Assembly: GCF_020991365.1 (NCBI RefSeq)
Contig: NZ_JAJLRA010000007.1
Location: 186,001 to 250,000, forward strand
Direction of reading: 5' to 3'
Source: Streptacidiphilus sp. ASG 303
GTDB taxonomy: Bacteria; Actinomycetota; Actinomycetes; Streptomycetales; Streptomycetaceae
DNA length: 64,000 nt
This document shows positions 26,175-35,366 of the stretch, piece by piece; positions within the stretch are counted from its first letter, which is position 1, and every line of letters starts with the position of its first letter. The notes beneath the pieces were generated by a model. The model did not search any database and had not been told where the DNA came from. It was given only the letters and a program-made list of their open reading frames with translations. Made by a program: the position numbers and the translations under genes.

Positions 26175-26831
26175 ATGAATAACGCCGCCCCCGCCCCCGC
26201 CCGCAGCCGGGGCCGCCCCCGAGGCAACCCGCCGACCCGTGAGTCGATCGTCTCGGCGGCCCGGACGCTGTTCCTGGAGCGCGGCTACCGGCGTACCACC
26301 CTGCGCGCGGTGGCCGGTGCCGCCGGGGTCGACCCGGCGCTGATCGCGTACCACTTCGGCTCGAAGAAAGGCCTGTTCGCGGACGTCATGCAGGTCCACT
26401 GCGCCGACGCGCTGGCGGTGGACGACGTCCTCGGCGGGGATCCGGACACCCTCCCCGACCGCCTGGTCGACGCCGTGACCGGCCTGTGGGAGGACGCCGA
26501 CTTCATCCGGCTCACCACCCGGGGGGAGGAGCCCGCCGAGGTGGTCCGCGAGTACCTGGAACGCGAACTGCTGGCCCGGCTCGTTGAATTCCTCGGCGGC
26601 CGGGACGCGACCGCCCGCGCCACGGCGGTGGTGACGATCCTCGGCGGCCTCATCTACACCCGCTACCTCAACCCCCTCCCCACCCCCGCCGCCCTCACCC
26701 CGTCCGAGACCCGCCGCGTCCTCGGCCCGGCGCTGCGCGCGGCACTGGCCCCGCGGCCCCGCACCGCGGGAACCGCCGGAGCGGGCCGTCGGGTCTCACC
26801 GACCCCCGGCCGGGGCACGGTCCGGCCCTGA
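26175..26831 (+). CDS. TetR-family transcriptional regulator
   Basis: A 218-residue repressor. After a basic arm (ARSRGRPRG) the helix-turn-helix covers about residues 20-65: TRESIVSAARTLFLERGYRRTTLRAVAGAAGVDPALIAYHFGSKKGLFADVM, a canonical TetR N-terminal domain. The C-terminal domain resembles the TetR_C_17-like ligand domain with LTTRGEEPAEVVREYLERELL. The ligand is unknown. It is divergent from the NmrA-like gene and likely controls both. ATG 26175 has a weak ribosome-binding site. Confidence 0.9.
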   Translation: MNNAAPAPARSRGRPRGNPPTRESIVSAARTLFLERGYRRTTLRAVAGAAGVDPALIAYHFGSKKGLFADVMQVHCADALAVDDVLGGDPDTLPDRLVDAVTGLWEDADFIRLTTRGEEPAEVVREYLERELLARLVEFLGGRDATARATAVVTILGGLIYTRYLNPLPTPAALTPSETRRVLGPALRAALAPRPRTAGTAGAGRRVSPTPGRGTVRP

Positions 26832-26890
26832 CCGCCCCGGCGCCGCCTGGCAGCCGACGGCAGGGCCGCCCGCACGGGCCTGCGCCCCGG

Positions 26891-27175
26891 CTACGGCCGC
26901 GGGGCCGCGTCCTCCCCGTGCCAGTCGGCGAGCGGCACCACGTCCTTGAGGAATCCCCGGACGCCCAGGAACTGCGACAGGTGCTCGCGGTGCTCCCCGC
27001 AGGCCAGCCACGTCTTGCGGCGGTCCGGGGTGTGCAGCTTCGGGTTGTTCCAGGCCAGCACCCACACCGCCTCCGCCCGGCAGCCCTTGGCCGAGCAGAC
27101 CGGGGCGCCGTCCGCGGTCCCTGCCGCCGACGGGGCGGTTCCGAGGAGGGACGGGGGCTGCTGCGGGGTGCTCAT
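26891..27175 (-). CDS. Conserved small protein, possible zinc-binding, unknown function
   Basis: A 94-residue soluble protein. A 27-residue flexible N-terminus is followed by CSAKGC (Cx4C), the aromatic stretch AVWVLAWNNPKLHTPDRRKTW and then CGEHREHL (CxxHxxH), which together could bind one zinc ion. The end is HLSQFLGVRGFLKDVVPLADWHG. I recognise it as a conserved actinobacterial hypothetical but know no function. Start ATG 27175 fits the conserved length. The stop (TAG at 26891) faces the TetR stop 59 bases away. Confidence 0.7.
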   Translation of the reverse strand: MSTPQQPPSLLGTAPSAAGTADGAPVCSAKGCRAEAVWVLAWNNPKLHTPDRRKTWLACGEHREHLSQFLGVRGFLKDVVPLADWHGEDAAPRP

Positions 27176-27561
27176 CGGGCGCTTCCTGACGGTGCCGGGG
27201 GAGGGAGGGGGCGTGCCGCCAGTCTGCCATCCGCTCCGCCCGCCCGGGGCCGAGGGGCCGGTGCGCCGGTCCGCGTCCGCGGCCGCCCGGCCCTCCGGAC
27301 CCCACCGCCCCTGACCGGCGCGTACGGGCCCTCGTGCCGCGCCGGGGAGCACCGGGCCCGGACATGGCGACGCCGGGCAGCCACGGGGGGAGCTGCCCGG
27401 CGTCGGTCCATCGCTCCGACGGGGGATGCGGAGCGTGTGAGCAGTATGGCACGCGCGGCACCCGCCGGAACCACGGAACCCCCCGATTGATTTGAGCTTC
27501 TCCTGAGGTTTCCCGTGGGGTGCCCTTCCGGGCAGAACGGACCGCCGGACCGGGCAGGTGC
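27176..27561. other. Intergenic region between two minus-strand small genes
   Basis: 386 bases. It holds a strong hairpin (27368-27405), a possible minus-strand -10 CATACT (27448-27443) and an AT-richer stretch near 27484-27500. No coding frame here looks real. Confidence 0.55.
27368..27405 (-). terminator. Hairpin: DUF3099 terminator or leader attenuator
   Basis: Arms 27368-27381 and 27392-27405 are perfectly complementary over 14 bases (CGACGCCGGGCAGC and its complement) with a 10-base loop. It is 157 bases past the DUF3099 stop. If the CATACT element at 27448-27443 is a promoter, the hairpin instead lies in the 260-base leader of the 94-residue protein gene. Confidence 0.6.
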
Positions 27562-27963
27562 TCAGCCCTGCCCGCGCCGGGTCTCCCGGCGCACCTCCTC
27601 GGCCTCGCCGACCAGCGTCACCGGCTCCCGGGGCTGCTCCGCGTCCTGCTCCCCGGCGGCCTCGGGGGCCCCGAGCATCGGCTTCGGCTGCGCCCCGACG
27701 AAGCTGTCGGGCAGCCCGGGGGCGTTCTCCCGCCCGGCGTTGGCGATCACCACCGCGACGTACGGCAGGAGCGCGCCGCCCACCAGGGCCACCCACGCCA
27801 GCGGGCGCTCCACGTTCCACAGCACCACCGCGAGGATCACGCACAGCGTGCGGATCGACATGGAGATGATGTAGCGGCGCTGCCGCCCCCGCACGTCCTC
27901 GCTGAGGCCGGTCCGCGCCCCGGTGATCCGGATGGCCTGGCCGTGCCCGCTGCTCTTGCCCAT
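27562..27963 (-). CDS. DUF3099 membrane protein
   Basis: A 133-residue protein matching DUF3099: ITGARTGLSEDVRGRQRRYIISMSIRTLCVILAVVLWN, with two closely spaced membrane helices (about residues 34-50 and 56-74) and a Glu/Pro-rich soluble tail. The family is confined to actinobacteria and uncharacterised. ATG 27963 matches the conserved N-terminus; an upstream frame is open but unlike the family. Confidence 0.88.
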   Translation of the reverse strand: MGKSSGHGQAIRITGARTGLSEDVRGRQRRYIISMSIRTLCVILAVVLWNVERPLAWVALVGGALLPYVAVVIANAGRENAPGLPDSFVGAQPKPMLGAPEAAGEQDAEQPREPVTLVGEAEEVRRETRRGQG

Positions 27964-28172
27964 CACCCTCGCCACCCCATCTCCACGCCGGACCCCCGGG
28001 ATCGCCGGGCCTCCGGTGTCATCGGGTCCCCTACAACGGTACGCCGCGTTCCGGACGGGGACGACGGCGCCCCGGCGCGGTTGCGACATCCGGGGAGTAG
28101 GAGTTCGGCGCGAGGGCAGATGCCGGATGCACCCGGCAGGGGTCCGGGTCAGCAGCGAGAGGGAGACAGCGC

Positions 28173-28433
28173 ATGTCCTTCGTATGGGCCATCATCGCGG
28201 GCCTCATCATCGGTGTCATCGCCAAGCTCGTCCTGCCCGGCCGGCAGCCGATCCCGATCTGGCTGACCATCATCCTCGGCATCGTCGGCGCCCTGGTGGG
28301 CAACGCCCTCGCCACCGCCTTCGGCGTCCGCGACACCGGCGGCTTCGACTGGATCCGCCACATCCTCCAGGTCGGCGTTGCCGCCCTGCTGATCGCCGTC
28401 GTCACCCCCATGTGGGGCCGTCGGCGGGTGTGA
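28173..28433 (+). CDS. GlsB/YeaQ/YmgE-family membrane protein
   Basis: An 86-residue protein with three hydrophobic helices and the family signature WAIIAGLIIGVIAKLVLPGRQPIPIWLTIILGIVGALVGNALA. Members are small stress-associated membrane proteins, once called transglycosylase-associated. ATG 28173 follows GAGAGGGAGA. It is a single-gene unit ending at a strong terminator. Confidence 0.92.
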   Translation: MSFVWAIIAGLIIGVIAKLVLPGRQPIPIWLTIILGIVGALVGNALATAFGVRDTGGFDWIRHILQVGVAALLIAVVTPMWGRRRV

Positions 28434-28451
28434 CCGCGGTCCACAGCGGTC

Positions 28452-28497
28452 CACAGCGGTGCGGCCGGGCGGAGATCCGCCCGGCCGCACCGCTGTG
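28452..28497. terminator. Bidirectional terminator between GlsB-like gene and kptA
   Basis: A 46-base inverted repeat: 22-base perfect arms (28452-28473 and 28476-28497) around a two-base centre. It separates convergent genes. The decamer GGTCCACAGC is also directly repeated just before it. Confidence 0.85.
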
Positions 28498-28575
28498 CGC
28501 GGGCCCGGGCCGCAGCCGCGGCCCGGGCCCGCGCCGTCCCCGGCCGCCCTGTCCTCCCCGGCCGCCCCGCCGTCC

Positions 28576-29121
28576 TCAGCCGGGGGAGAGGTACTGCGGC
28601 GGGACCGCCGCCGCCAGCCAGACCCCGTTGGCGCTCACCCGGAAGACGTGGCCGGCGGCGGCCATCGCCGCCGCGTCCACCACCAGCACCACCGGCCTGC
28701 CGTGCCGGGAGCCGACCCGGACCGCGGTCGCCCGGTCGGCCGACAGGTGCACGTCCTGCCGGGACATGGGGCGCAGCCCCTCCCGGAGGACCGTCCCCAG
28801 GGTGCGCCCGGTGGTCCCGTGGTAGAGCACCGGCGGTGGGTCGGCGGGCGGCAGTCCGAGGTCCACCGCGACCGAGTGCCCCTGGCTGGCCCGGATGCGC
28901 AGGCCGTCCTCCGAGTAGGCGAAGCGGCGCTTGTCGTTGGAGGCCACGACGTGGTCGAGCTGCTCCCGGGTGAGCGGCCGTCCGTGCCGGGCGAGGGCGG
29001 CCAGCAGCACCTCGACCTCCACCCACCCGGCGGGGTCCAGCTCGACGCCGGCCGCCGCCGGGTCGTGCCGCAGCACCCGGCTCAGGAACTTCGACGCCCT
29101 GACCGTGGTCCGCTCGTCCAC
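28576..29121 (-). CDS. kptA: RNA 2'-phosphotransferase (Tpt1/KptA)
   Basis: A 181-residue enzyme that removes an internal 2'-phosphate from RNA using NAD+. Family landmarks: SKFLSRVLRHDPAAAG at the N-terminus, IRASQGHSV near residue 85, LYHGT near 102, VHLSADRATAVRVGSRHG and VVLVVDA in the ADP-ribosyltransferase core. The Arg-His-Arg-Arg catalytic set fits R in VLRHDP, H in QGHS and later arginines. Start GTG 29121 has GGGAGG upstream. Bacteria have no known tRNA-splicing substrate, so the role is unclear; KptA can also use phosphorylated RNA 5' ends. Confidence 0.92.
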   Translation of the reverse strand: MDERTTVRASKFLSRVLRHDPAAAGVELDPAGWVEVEVLLAALARHGRPLTREQLDHVVASNDKRRFAYSEDGLRIRASQGHSVAVDLGLPPADPPPVLYHGTTGRTLGTVLREGLRPMSRQDVHLSADRATAVRVGSRHGRPVVLVVDAAAMAAAGHVFRVSANGVWLAAAVPPQYLSPG

Positions 29122-29183
29122 GCCGCCTCCCCCTCGTCCTCTCCGCCCGCGCCGCTCGCCCGTCCCCCTCGGTGCCGGGCCCC

Positions 29184-30589
29184 TCAGGAGGCCTGGCTGA
29201 CCGAGCTCATGTTGAAGTCGCGCACCCGCAGCGGCGGCATGGCGGCCCGGGTGAACCAGTCGCCCCACTCGCGCGGCAGGCACCGCTCGGTGCGGCCCGC
29301 CTCGGCGACCCGGCCCAGCAGGTCCACCGGCGACTCGTTGAACCGGAAGTTGTTCACCGCGCCGACCACCTCGCCGCCCTCCACGAGGTACACGCCGTCC
29401 CGGGTGAGGCCGGTGAGCAGCAGCGTCGCCGGGTCCACCTCGCGGATGTACCACAGGCAGGTGAGCAGCAGCCCGCGCTCGGTGCGGGCGACCATCTCCT
29501 CCAGCGTCGGCCCGTCGCTCCCGCCGCCCGCCTCCAGTACGAGGTTGTCCACGGAGGGGGCCACCGGGAGGCCGGTCAGCCCGGCCGTGTGGCGGGTCGT
29601 CAGCAGGTTCGCCAGCTCCCCGTCGCGGATCCAGTCGGTCGCCGCGAGCGGCAGCCCGTTGTCGAACGCCGACTGGTTGCCGCCGGAGGAGTGCGCGACC
29701 ACGAACGGCGCCGCCTCCAGGCCCGGCTCCGCCGGGTCCGACCGCAGCGTCAGCGGCAGCGCCGACAGCCGTTCGCCCACCCGGGTGCCGCCGCCGGGCC
29801 GGCTGAAGACGGTGCGGCCCTCGGCCGCGTCCCGCCCGCCGAGCGACCAGCCCAGGTAGACCATCAGGTCGGCGACGGCCGACGGGGGCAGCAGCGTCTC
29901 GTACCGCCCGGCGGGCAGGTCGATCCGCCGCTTGCCCCACTCCAGGCGCCGCCGGAGGTCCTCCTCCATGGCGCCCGGGTCGACGTCGCGGAAGTCCCGG
30001 GTGGCCGCGCCCGCCCAGGCGGAGCCCGACAGGTCGGCGGTCTTGGCGTTCAGCTCCACGGTGCCGGTCGGCTGGTCGTGGCGCAGCCGCAGGCCGGTGG
30101 AGGTCCCCAGGTAGGTGGAGGCCATCTCGTGCCGGGCGAACCCGTACAGCAGCCGCCCGCCGTCGCGGCAGCGGGCGAACGCCTCGCCGAGCGCGGGCGC
30201 GAAGTCGCCGAAGACGCCGATGCCGGTCTCCGCGGGGGCCTCGGTGAAGGCCGCGTCGGTGCGGCCGCCCGCGACCAGCGGCTGCGCGTCCTCGGCCGGG
30301 CCCGCCTCGCGGGCGGCGGCCTCGGCGGCCCGGACCAGCGCCTCCAGCTCGTCGGCGGTCACCGCCTCCCGGGAGACCACGCCGGAGGCGGTGCCCTCGG
30401 CGCCGTCCACGGTGGCGATCACGGTGAGGGTGCGGCTGCGGGTGACGCCGTTGGTGGTGAGCGCGTTGCCCGCCCAGCGCAGGTTGGCGGAGGACTCCTC
30501 GTCGGCGATGACGACGCAGCCGTCGGCGCGGGAGAGCTCCAGCGCCCGCTCGACGACCTCGTGCGGCGCGGTGCCGTGGGTGGACTGCA

Positions 30590-30590
<1 letters not shown>
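29184..30590 (-). CDS. tldE: TldE/PmbA-family protein, TldD partner
   Basis: A 468-residue protein of the PmbA/TldE family, which forms a heterodimeric metalloprotease with TldD and degrades unfolded peptides or trims antimicrobial peptides. It has the N-terminal domain (DGCVVIADEESSANLRWAGNALTTNGV) and the C-terminal TldD/E barrel (SVDNLVLEAGGG and EVDPATLLLTGLTRDGVYLVEGGEVV), but lacks the HExxxH zinc motif, as expected for the TldE subunit. The start ATG 30590 overlaps the tldD stop, so the two are co-translated. Confidence 0.9.
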
Positions 30591-32137
<1,547 letters not shown>

Positions 32138-32387
32138 GGGGCTCCCTGTCCGGGTCGGTGGTGTCCGGGCCGACGGTGTCGCGCCGCCGCCCCGGGGTGC
32201 GCCCGGACGGCGGCGTGCGGGCGCCCCCGGCACAGGGGCGCCCGCACGGCATCATCGCGTGTCCACCCGTTTGCTGCCAGCGGGTTTCCCGGCGCGCCGC
32301 CGCGGCCCCGTCCGTGCACGGACCGTGGTCCGCCCCCGCGCCGTCGGACCCGGCCCCGGCCCGGCGGTCCGGGACGGGGGAGCGCCG

Positions 32388-32708
32388 TCAGCCGGCGCGG
32401 CGCCTGCGCCAGGCTGCCGCCAGGACGCACACCACCGTCAGCTCGGCCGCGGCGAAGGCCACGGCCCCGAAGGCGGTCATCGCCCGGTCGTGCCCGGCGA
32501 CGCCGGCCGAGAACAGCGCCACCCCCAGCAGGAACGCCAGCCCCGCCCCGATCACGACCGTGCCCAGCCAGACGTCCCGGGCGGCCGCCCGGACTCTGCT
32601 GCGGCGGTCGCCGAAGGAGGCCAGCAGGCGCGCCAGCACCGGGTCGCGCTCGCTCAGGTGCCGCTCGATGTCGGCGAGGACCCGCCTGTCGTGCATGGAG
32701 AGACCCAT
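32388..32708 (-). CDS. DUF3040 small membrane protein
   Basis: A 106-residue protein of the DUF3040 family: a soluble N-terminus (LSMHDRRVLADIERHLSERDPVLARLLASF) and two membrane helices (about residues 45-66 and 75-97), ending in basic RRRRAG. Function unknown. ATG 32708 has GGGAGGTGG five bases upstream. Confidence 0.85.
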   Translation of the reverse strand: MGLSMHDRRVLADIERHLSERDPVLARLLASFGDRRSRVRAAARDVWLGTVVIGAGLAFLLGVALFSAGVAGHDRAMTAFGAVAFAAAELTVVCVLAAAWRRRRAG

Positions 32709-32888
32709 GGGCCACCTCCCGTGTTCGGCGCCGTGTGCGACCCCGTCGCAGGCCCTCCGCGGAACCGGCGGCGGCTCTCGTGCCGCACCCCTCCTCCATC
32801 GTCCCACGGTCCGCCCCGCCGGGCCCGTCAGGACCTCCCGTCCGCCCGTCCGCCCGGCCCGCCTGCCCGGTCCGTCCCGCCGGTCCCC

Positions 32889-33749
32889 TCAGTCCGCCTC
32901 GGGGGAGCCGGTGATCCGCAGCTTGCGCTGGACCCGCTGGTAGAAGGTGGTCCGGCCGAGCCGCACCACCCGCGAGGCCCCCGGCAGCACGGCGACGCCG
33001 ACGCTGTCGCCGGGCCCCACCCGCCCCACCACGCGCCCGTCGGCCTCCACGGCGAGCTCCCCGCTGCGCGGCAGCACGTCCAGCTCCAGCTTCTCGCCGC
33101 CCGACAGGTACAGGGCCCGGTTGAACGCCGAGTGCGGTGCCACCGGCGTCACCAGCACCCCCTCGGCGCCGGGCGAGACGATCGGCCCGCCCGCCGAGAA
33201 GCTGTACGCCGTCGAACCGGTGGGCGTCGCCACGATCACCGCGTCCGCCGCGTAGCTCACGAAGGCGTGCCCGTCGACCCGGATGCCGACCGCCGCCGAG
33301 CGGTCCCCGGGCACCCGCACCAGGGCGATGTCGTTGAAGGCCAGCTCCTCGCAGCCGCCGCCGACCGCCCGGACGCCCGAGCGCTCCTCCACGGTGAAGC
33401 GGTGCTCGTCGATCGCGCACAGCGCCTCCGGCACCTCCGGGATGTCCACCTCCGCGAGGAACCCCAGCCGGCCGACGTTGACGCCCAGGACCGGCGTGCC
33501 GACGCCCGCCGCCAGCCGCATCGCCCGCAGCATGGTGCCGTCCCCGCCCAGGCTGAGCACCAGGTCCGCCCGCCGGACGAGCTGCCCGGCCTCCACGGCC
33601 ACCGCCGCCCCGTCCAGCCGCGCCGCCTCCCCGGGCGAGGCCAGGACCGTCCCGCCGCGCGACCGGGTCCACTCCACGATCGTCGCGACCGTCTCCGCGC
33701 ATTCCCGCTCCGGGTGCAGTACCAGGCCCACCGTGTTGACCAGTCCCAT
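32889..33749 (-). CDS. nadK: NAD kinase
   Basis: A 286-residue enzyme phosphorylating NAD to NADP. The catalytic GGDGTML motif lies near residue 69, NDIAL near 140 and the glycine-rich TPTGSTAYSFSAGGPIVSP region near 180. Length and order match actinobacterial NAD kinases. The usual neighbours (recN, tlyA) are absent, so this is either a second isoform or a relocated gene. ATG 33749 is well placed after GGGAGCCGGCGGC. Confidence 0.92.
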   Translation of the reverse strand: MGLVNTVGLVLHPERECAETVATIVEWTRSRGGTVLASPGEAARLDGAAVAVEAGQLVRRADLVLSLGGDGTMLRAMRLAAGVGTPVLGVNVGRLGFLAEVDIPEVPEALCAIDEHRFTVEERSGVRAVGGGCEELAFNDIALVRVPGDRSAAVGIRVDGHAFVSYAADAVIVATPTGSTAYSFSAGGPIVSPGAEGVLVTPVAPHSAFNRALYLSGGEKLELDVLPRSGELAVEADGRVVGRVGPGDSVGVAVLPGASRVVRLGRTTFYQRVQRKLRITGSPEAD

Positions 33750-33967
33750 GCCGCCGGCTCCCGTGCTCGCTCCGACCCGTCCACCCTCCAGTCACGCACA
33801 CCCGGCCCCCGGCCACAAGGCGCCCCCGCGGGCGCCGGGGTCCGCCGCCCGGGCCCCGCGGCGGGCGGCGCGCGGTAGCGTGGTCCGCCGGAGGCGGATT
33901 CCTGCCGAACACGCCCCGCACGCAACGCCGTTGACGTCCGGGACCGGGCCGAGGTGCGGAGGTGCGG

Positions 33968-34243
33968 ATGACGGGGCGGGAGCTGTCGCCGGCGGACCAC
34001 ACCAGGAAGGAGGTCCGCGAGGTCCTCCAGCGGCTCGTCTGCGACCGGGGGTGGACGCTGCGCAAGGGCGGGCACTGGGGCGTCCTGCACTGCTCCTGCA
34101 GTCCGCTCTGCACCCGGGTCCTGGTGCCGGGGACCCCCCGGAGCGCGAGCACCGCGGCCCGCCGGATCGCGCAGGCCGCGGCCCGCTGCCCGAAGCCCGA
34201 GGACGACCCCAGCCGTCCCCCGAGAGGCGGCGTTGTCGTTTGA
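33968..34243 (+). CDS. HicA-like small protein, candidate toxin
   Basis: A 91-residue protein with GGAGG five bases before ATG 33968 (GTG 33962 is an alternative). The core (VREVLQRLVCDRGWTLRKGGHWGVLHCSCSPLCTRVLVPGTPRS) resembles the HicA mRNA interferase fold, a small dsRBD-like domain with a catalytic histidine after glycine; H36 in KGGHW would be that residue. The three cysteines (C44, C46, C50 approximately) are extra. It precedes an HTH protein by 90 bases, the order of hicA then antitoxin. The relation to HicA is by eye only. Confidence 0.6.
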   Translation: MTGRELSPADHTRKEVREVLQRLVCDRGWTLRKGGHWGVLHCSCSPLCTRVLVPGTPRSASTAARRIAQAAARCPKPEDDPSRPPRGGVVV

Positions 34244-34248
34244 CAACG
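34231..34248. promoter_or_regulatory. Inverted repeat between the HicA-like gene and the HTH gene
   Basis: CGTTGTC-GTTT-GACAACG, perfect 7-base arms around four bases, overlapping the stop codon of the HicA-like gene. It is relatively AT-rich for this genome and is a candidate operator of the HTH protein encoded downstream. Confidence 0.5.
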
Positions 34249-34332
34249 GCGGCCCGCTGGGCGAAGCTGCGGCGGGGGACGGCGGACCCCGGTGCCCCGG
34301 TCCGGGCGGCACCGTCCGGGAGAGCGGGGCGT

Positions 34333-35250
34333 ATGGAGTTCGAGTTCACCTTCGTCGTCGACGGCGTCACGCCGGACGACGAGGCGGCCGCGACGGTCCT
34401 CGTCGAGCGGTTCGACGGGCTGCTCGCCGAGCACCGCGGCCGGTGCCTGCTCACCGTCTCCGCCGAGGCCGGCACCGCCCTGGAGGCCGCGCACGCCCTC
34501 GTGACCGGTCTGCGACGCGCCCTCCCCGGTCTGCGCGTGCTGCGGCTCGACCCCGAGCTCGTCGGGGTCTCCGACATCGCGGAGCGCTGCGGGCGCAGCC
34601 GCCAGAACGTCGCCCAGTGGGTCGGCGGGGAGCGCCGGGCCGCGGCCGAGGCGCCCTTCCCCGAGCCCGAGGGCACGGCCGGGCACTCCCTCGTCTGGCG
34701 CTGGGCCGAGGTCAACGCCTGGCTGGCGCGGGTCGGCGCCGACGACGGCATGGCGCGCGCCAGCCGCGACGAGGCGCTGCTCGTCGACCTCTCGCTGCGG
34801 TTCTGGCAGGAGCCGGAGGGCCCGCACGCGGCGCCCGGGCAGACCCTGGAGATCACCGTGGTCGCGGACGGCGACGAGCACCGCGAGGACCGCGAGTACG
34901 TCCGCACCCACCTGGACCGGATGATCGCCGAACGGCCCGAGGTGCTGAGCCACCTCGCGGGGCTGCCCCGGGGCGACGCCGGCCGGCTCGTGGTCGTCTG
35001 CGCGGTGCCCTTCGACCGGCTGGACAGCGTGGTGCGGCTGCTCGGCCCGCACACCGCCTCCGGCGCCCTGGCCGTGCGCACGGGCGACTCCGAGCTCCAC
35101 CTCACCGCGCTCTCGGCCGTCCCGCTCCCGGGCACCGTGCCGATCGACCGGCTCGGCCTCGGCGAGGGGGCCACCGTCGCCGACCTGGTCCTGCTCCAGC
35201 GCAATGGGTCGGTCGCCCCGCCCACCTCGCTGGCCCTGCCCGTCGGCTGA
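34333..35250 (+). CDS. HTH DNA-binding protein with long C-terminal extension, candidate antitoxin
   Basis: A 305-residue protein. Residues 1-75 (MEFEFTFVVDGVTPDDEAAATVLVERF) look like a small alpha/beta domain seen before AlpA/MerR-like HTH in actinobacterial regulators paired with HicA-like proteins. The HTH is near residues 76-100 (VGVSDIAERCGRSRQNVAQWVGGER), then SLVWRWAEVNAWLAR to about 136. Related proteins that I know end there; this one has about 165 more residues, with LEITVVADGDEHREDREYVRTHLDRMIAERP and a DRLDSVVRLLGPH segment that I cannot assign. It probably regulates or neutralises the preceding gene product. Confidence 0.65.
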   Translation: MEFEFTFVVDGVTPDDEAAATVLVERFDGLLAEHRGRCLLTVSAEAGTALEAAHALVTGLRRALPGLRVLRLDPELVGVSDIAERCGRSRQNVAQWVGGERRAAAEAPFPEPEGTAGHSLVWRWAEVNAWLARVGADDGMARASRDEALLVDLSLRFWQEPEGPHAAPGQTLEITVVADGDEHREDREYVRTHLDRMIAERPEVLSHLAGLPRGDAGRLVVVCAVPFDRLDSVVRLLGPHTASGALAVRTGDSELHLTALSAVPLPGTVPIDRLGLGEGATVADLVLLQRNGSVAPPTSLALPVG

Positions 35251-35366
35251 CCGGCCGCTGCCGCGGGGCGCCCGGCACGCGCCGCCGGCCGGTCCGGGGG
35301 CGGAGGGGAGGGTCCGGGCGGCTCCGGCGGCGCGGGCCCGGGCGGCGGACGGCCCGGGCGGCGGGC

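Noticed and set aside
24245-26831. Genomic island bounded by moaA and the TetR gene
   Set aside because: Only the NmrA-like gene is low in GC; there is no integrase, transposase, tRNA or flanking direct repeat.
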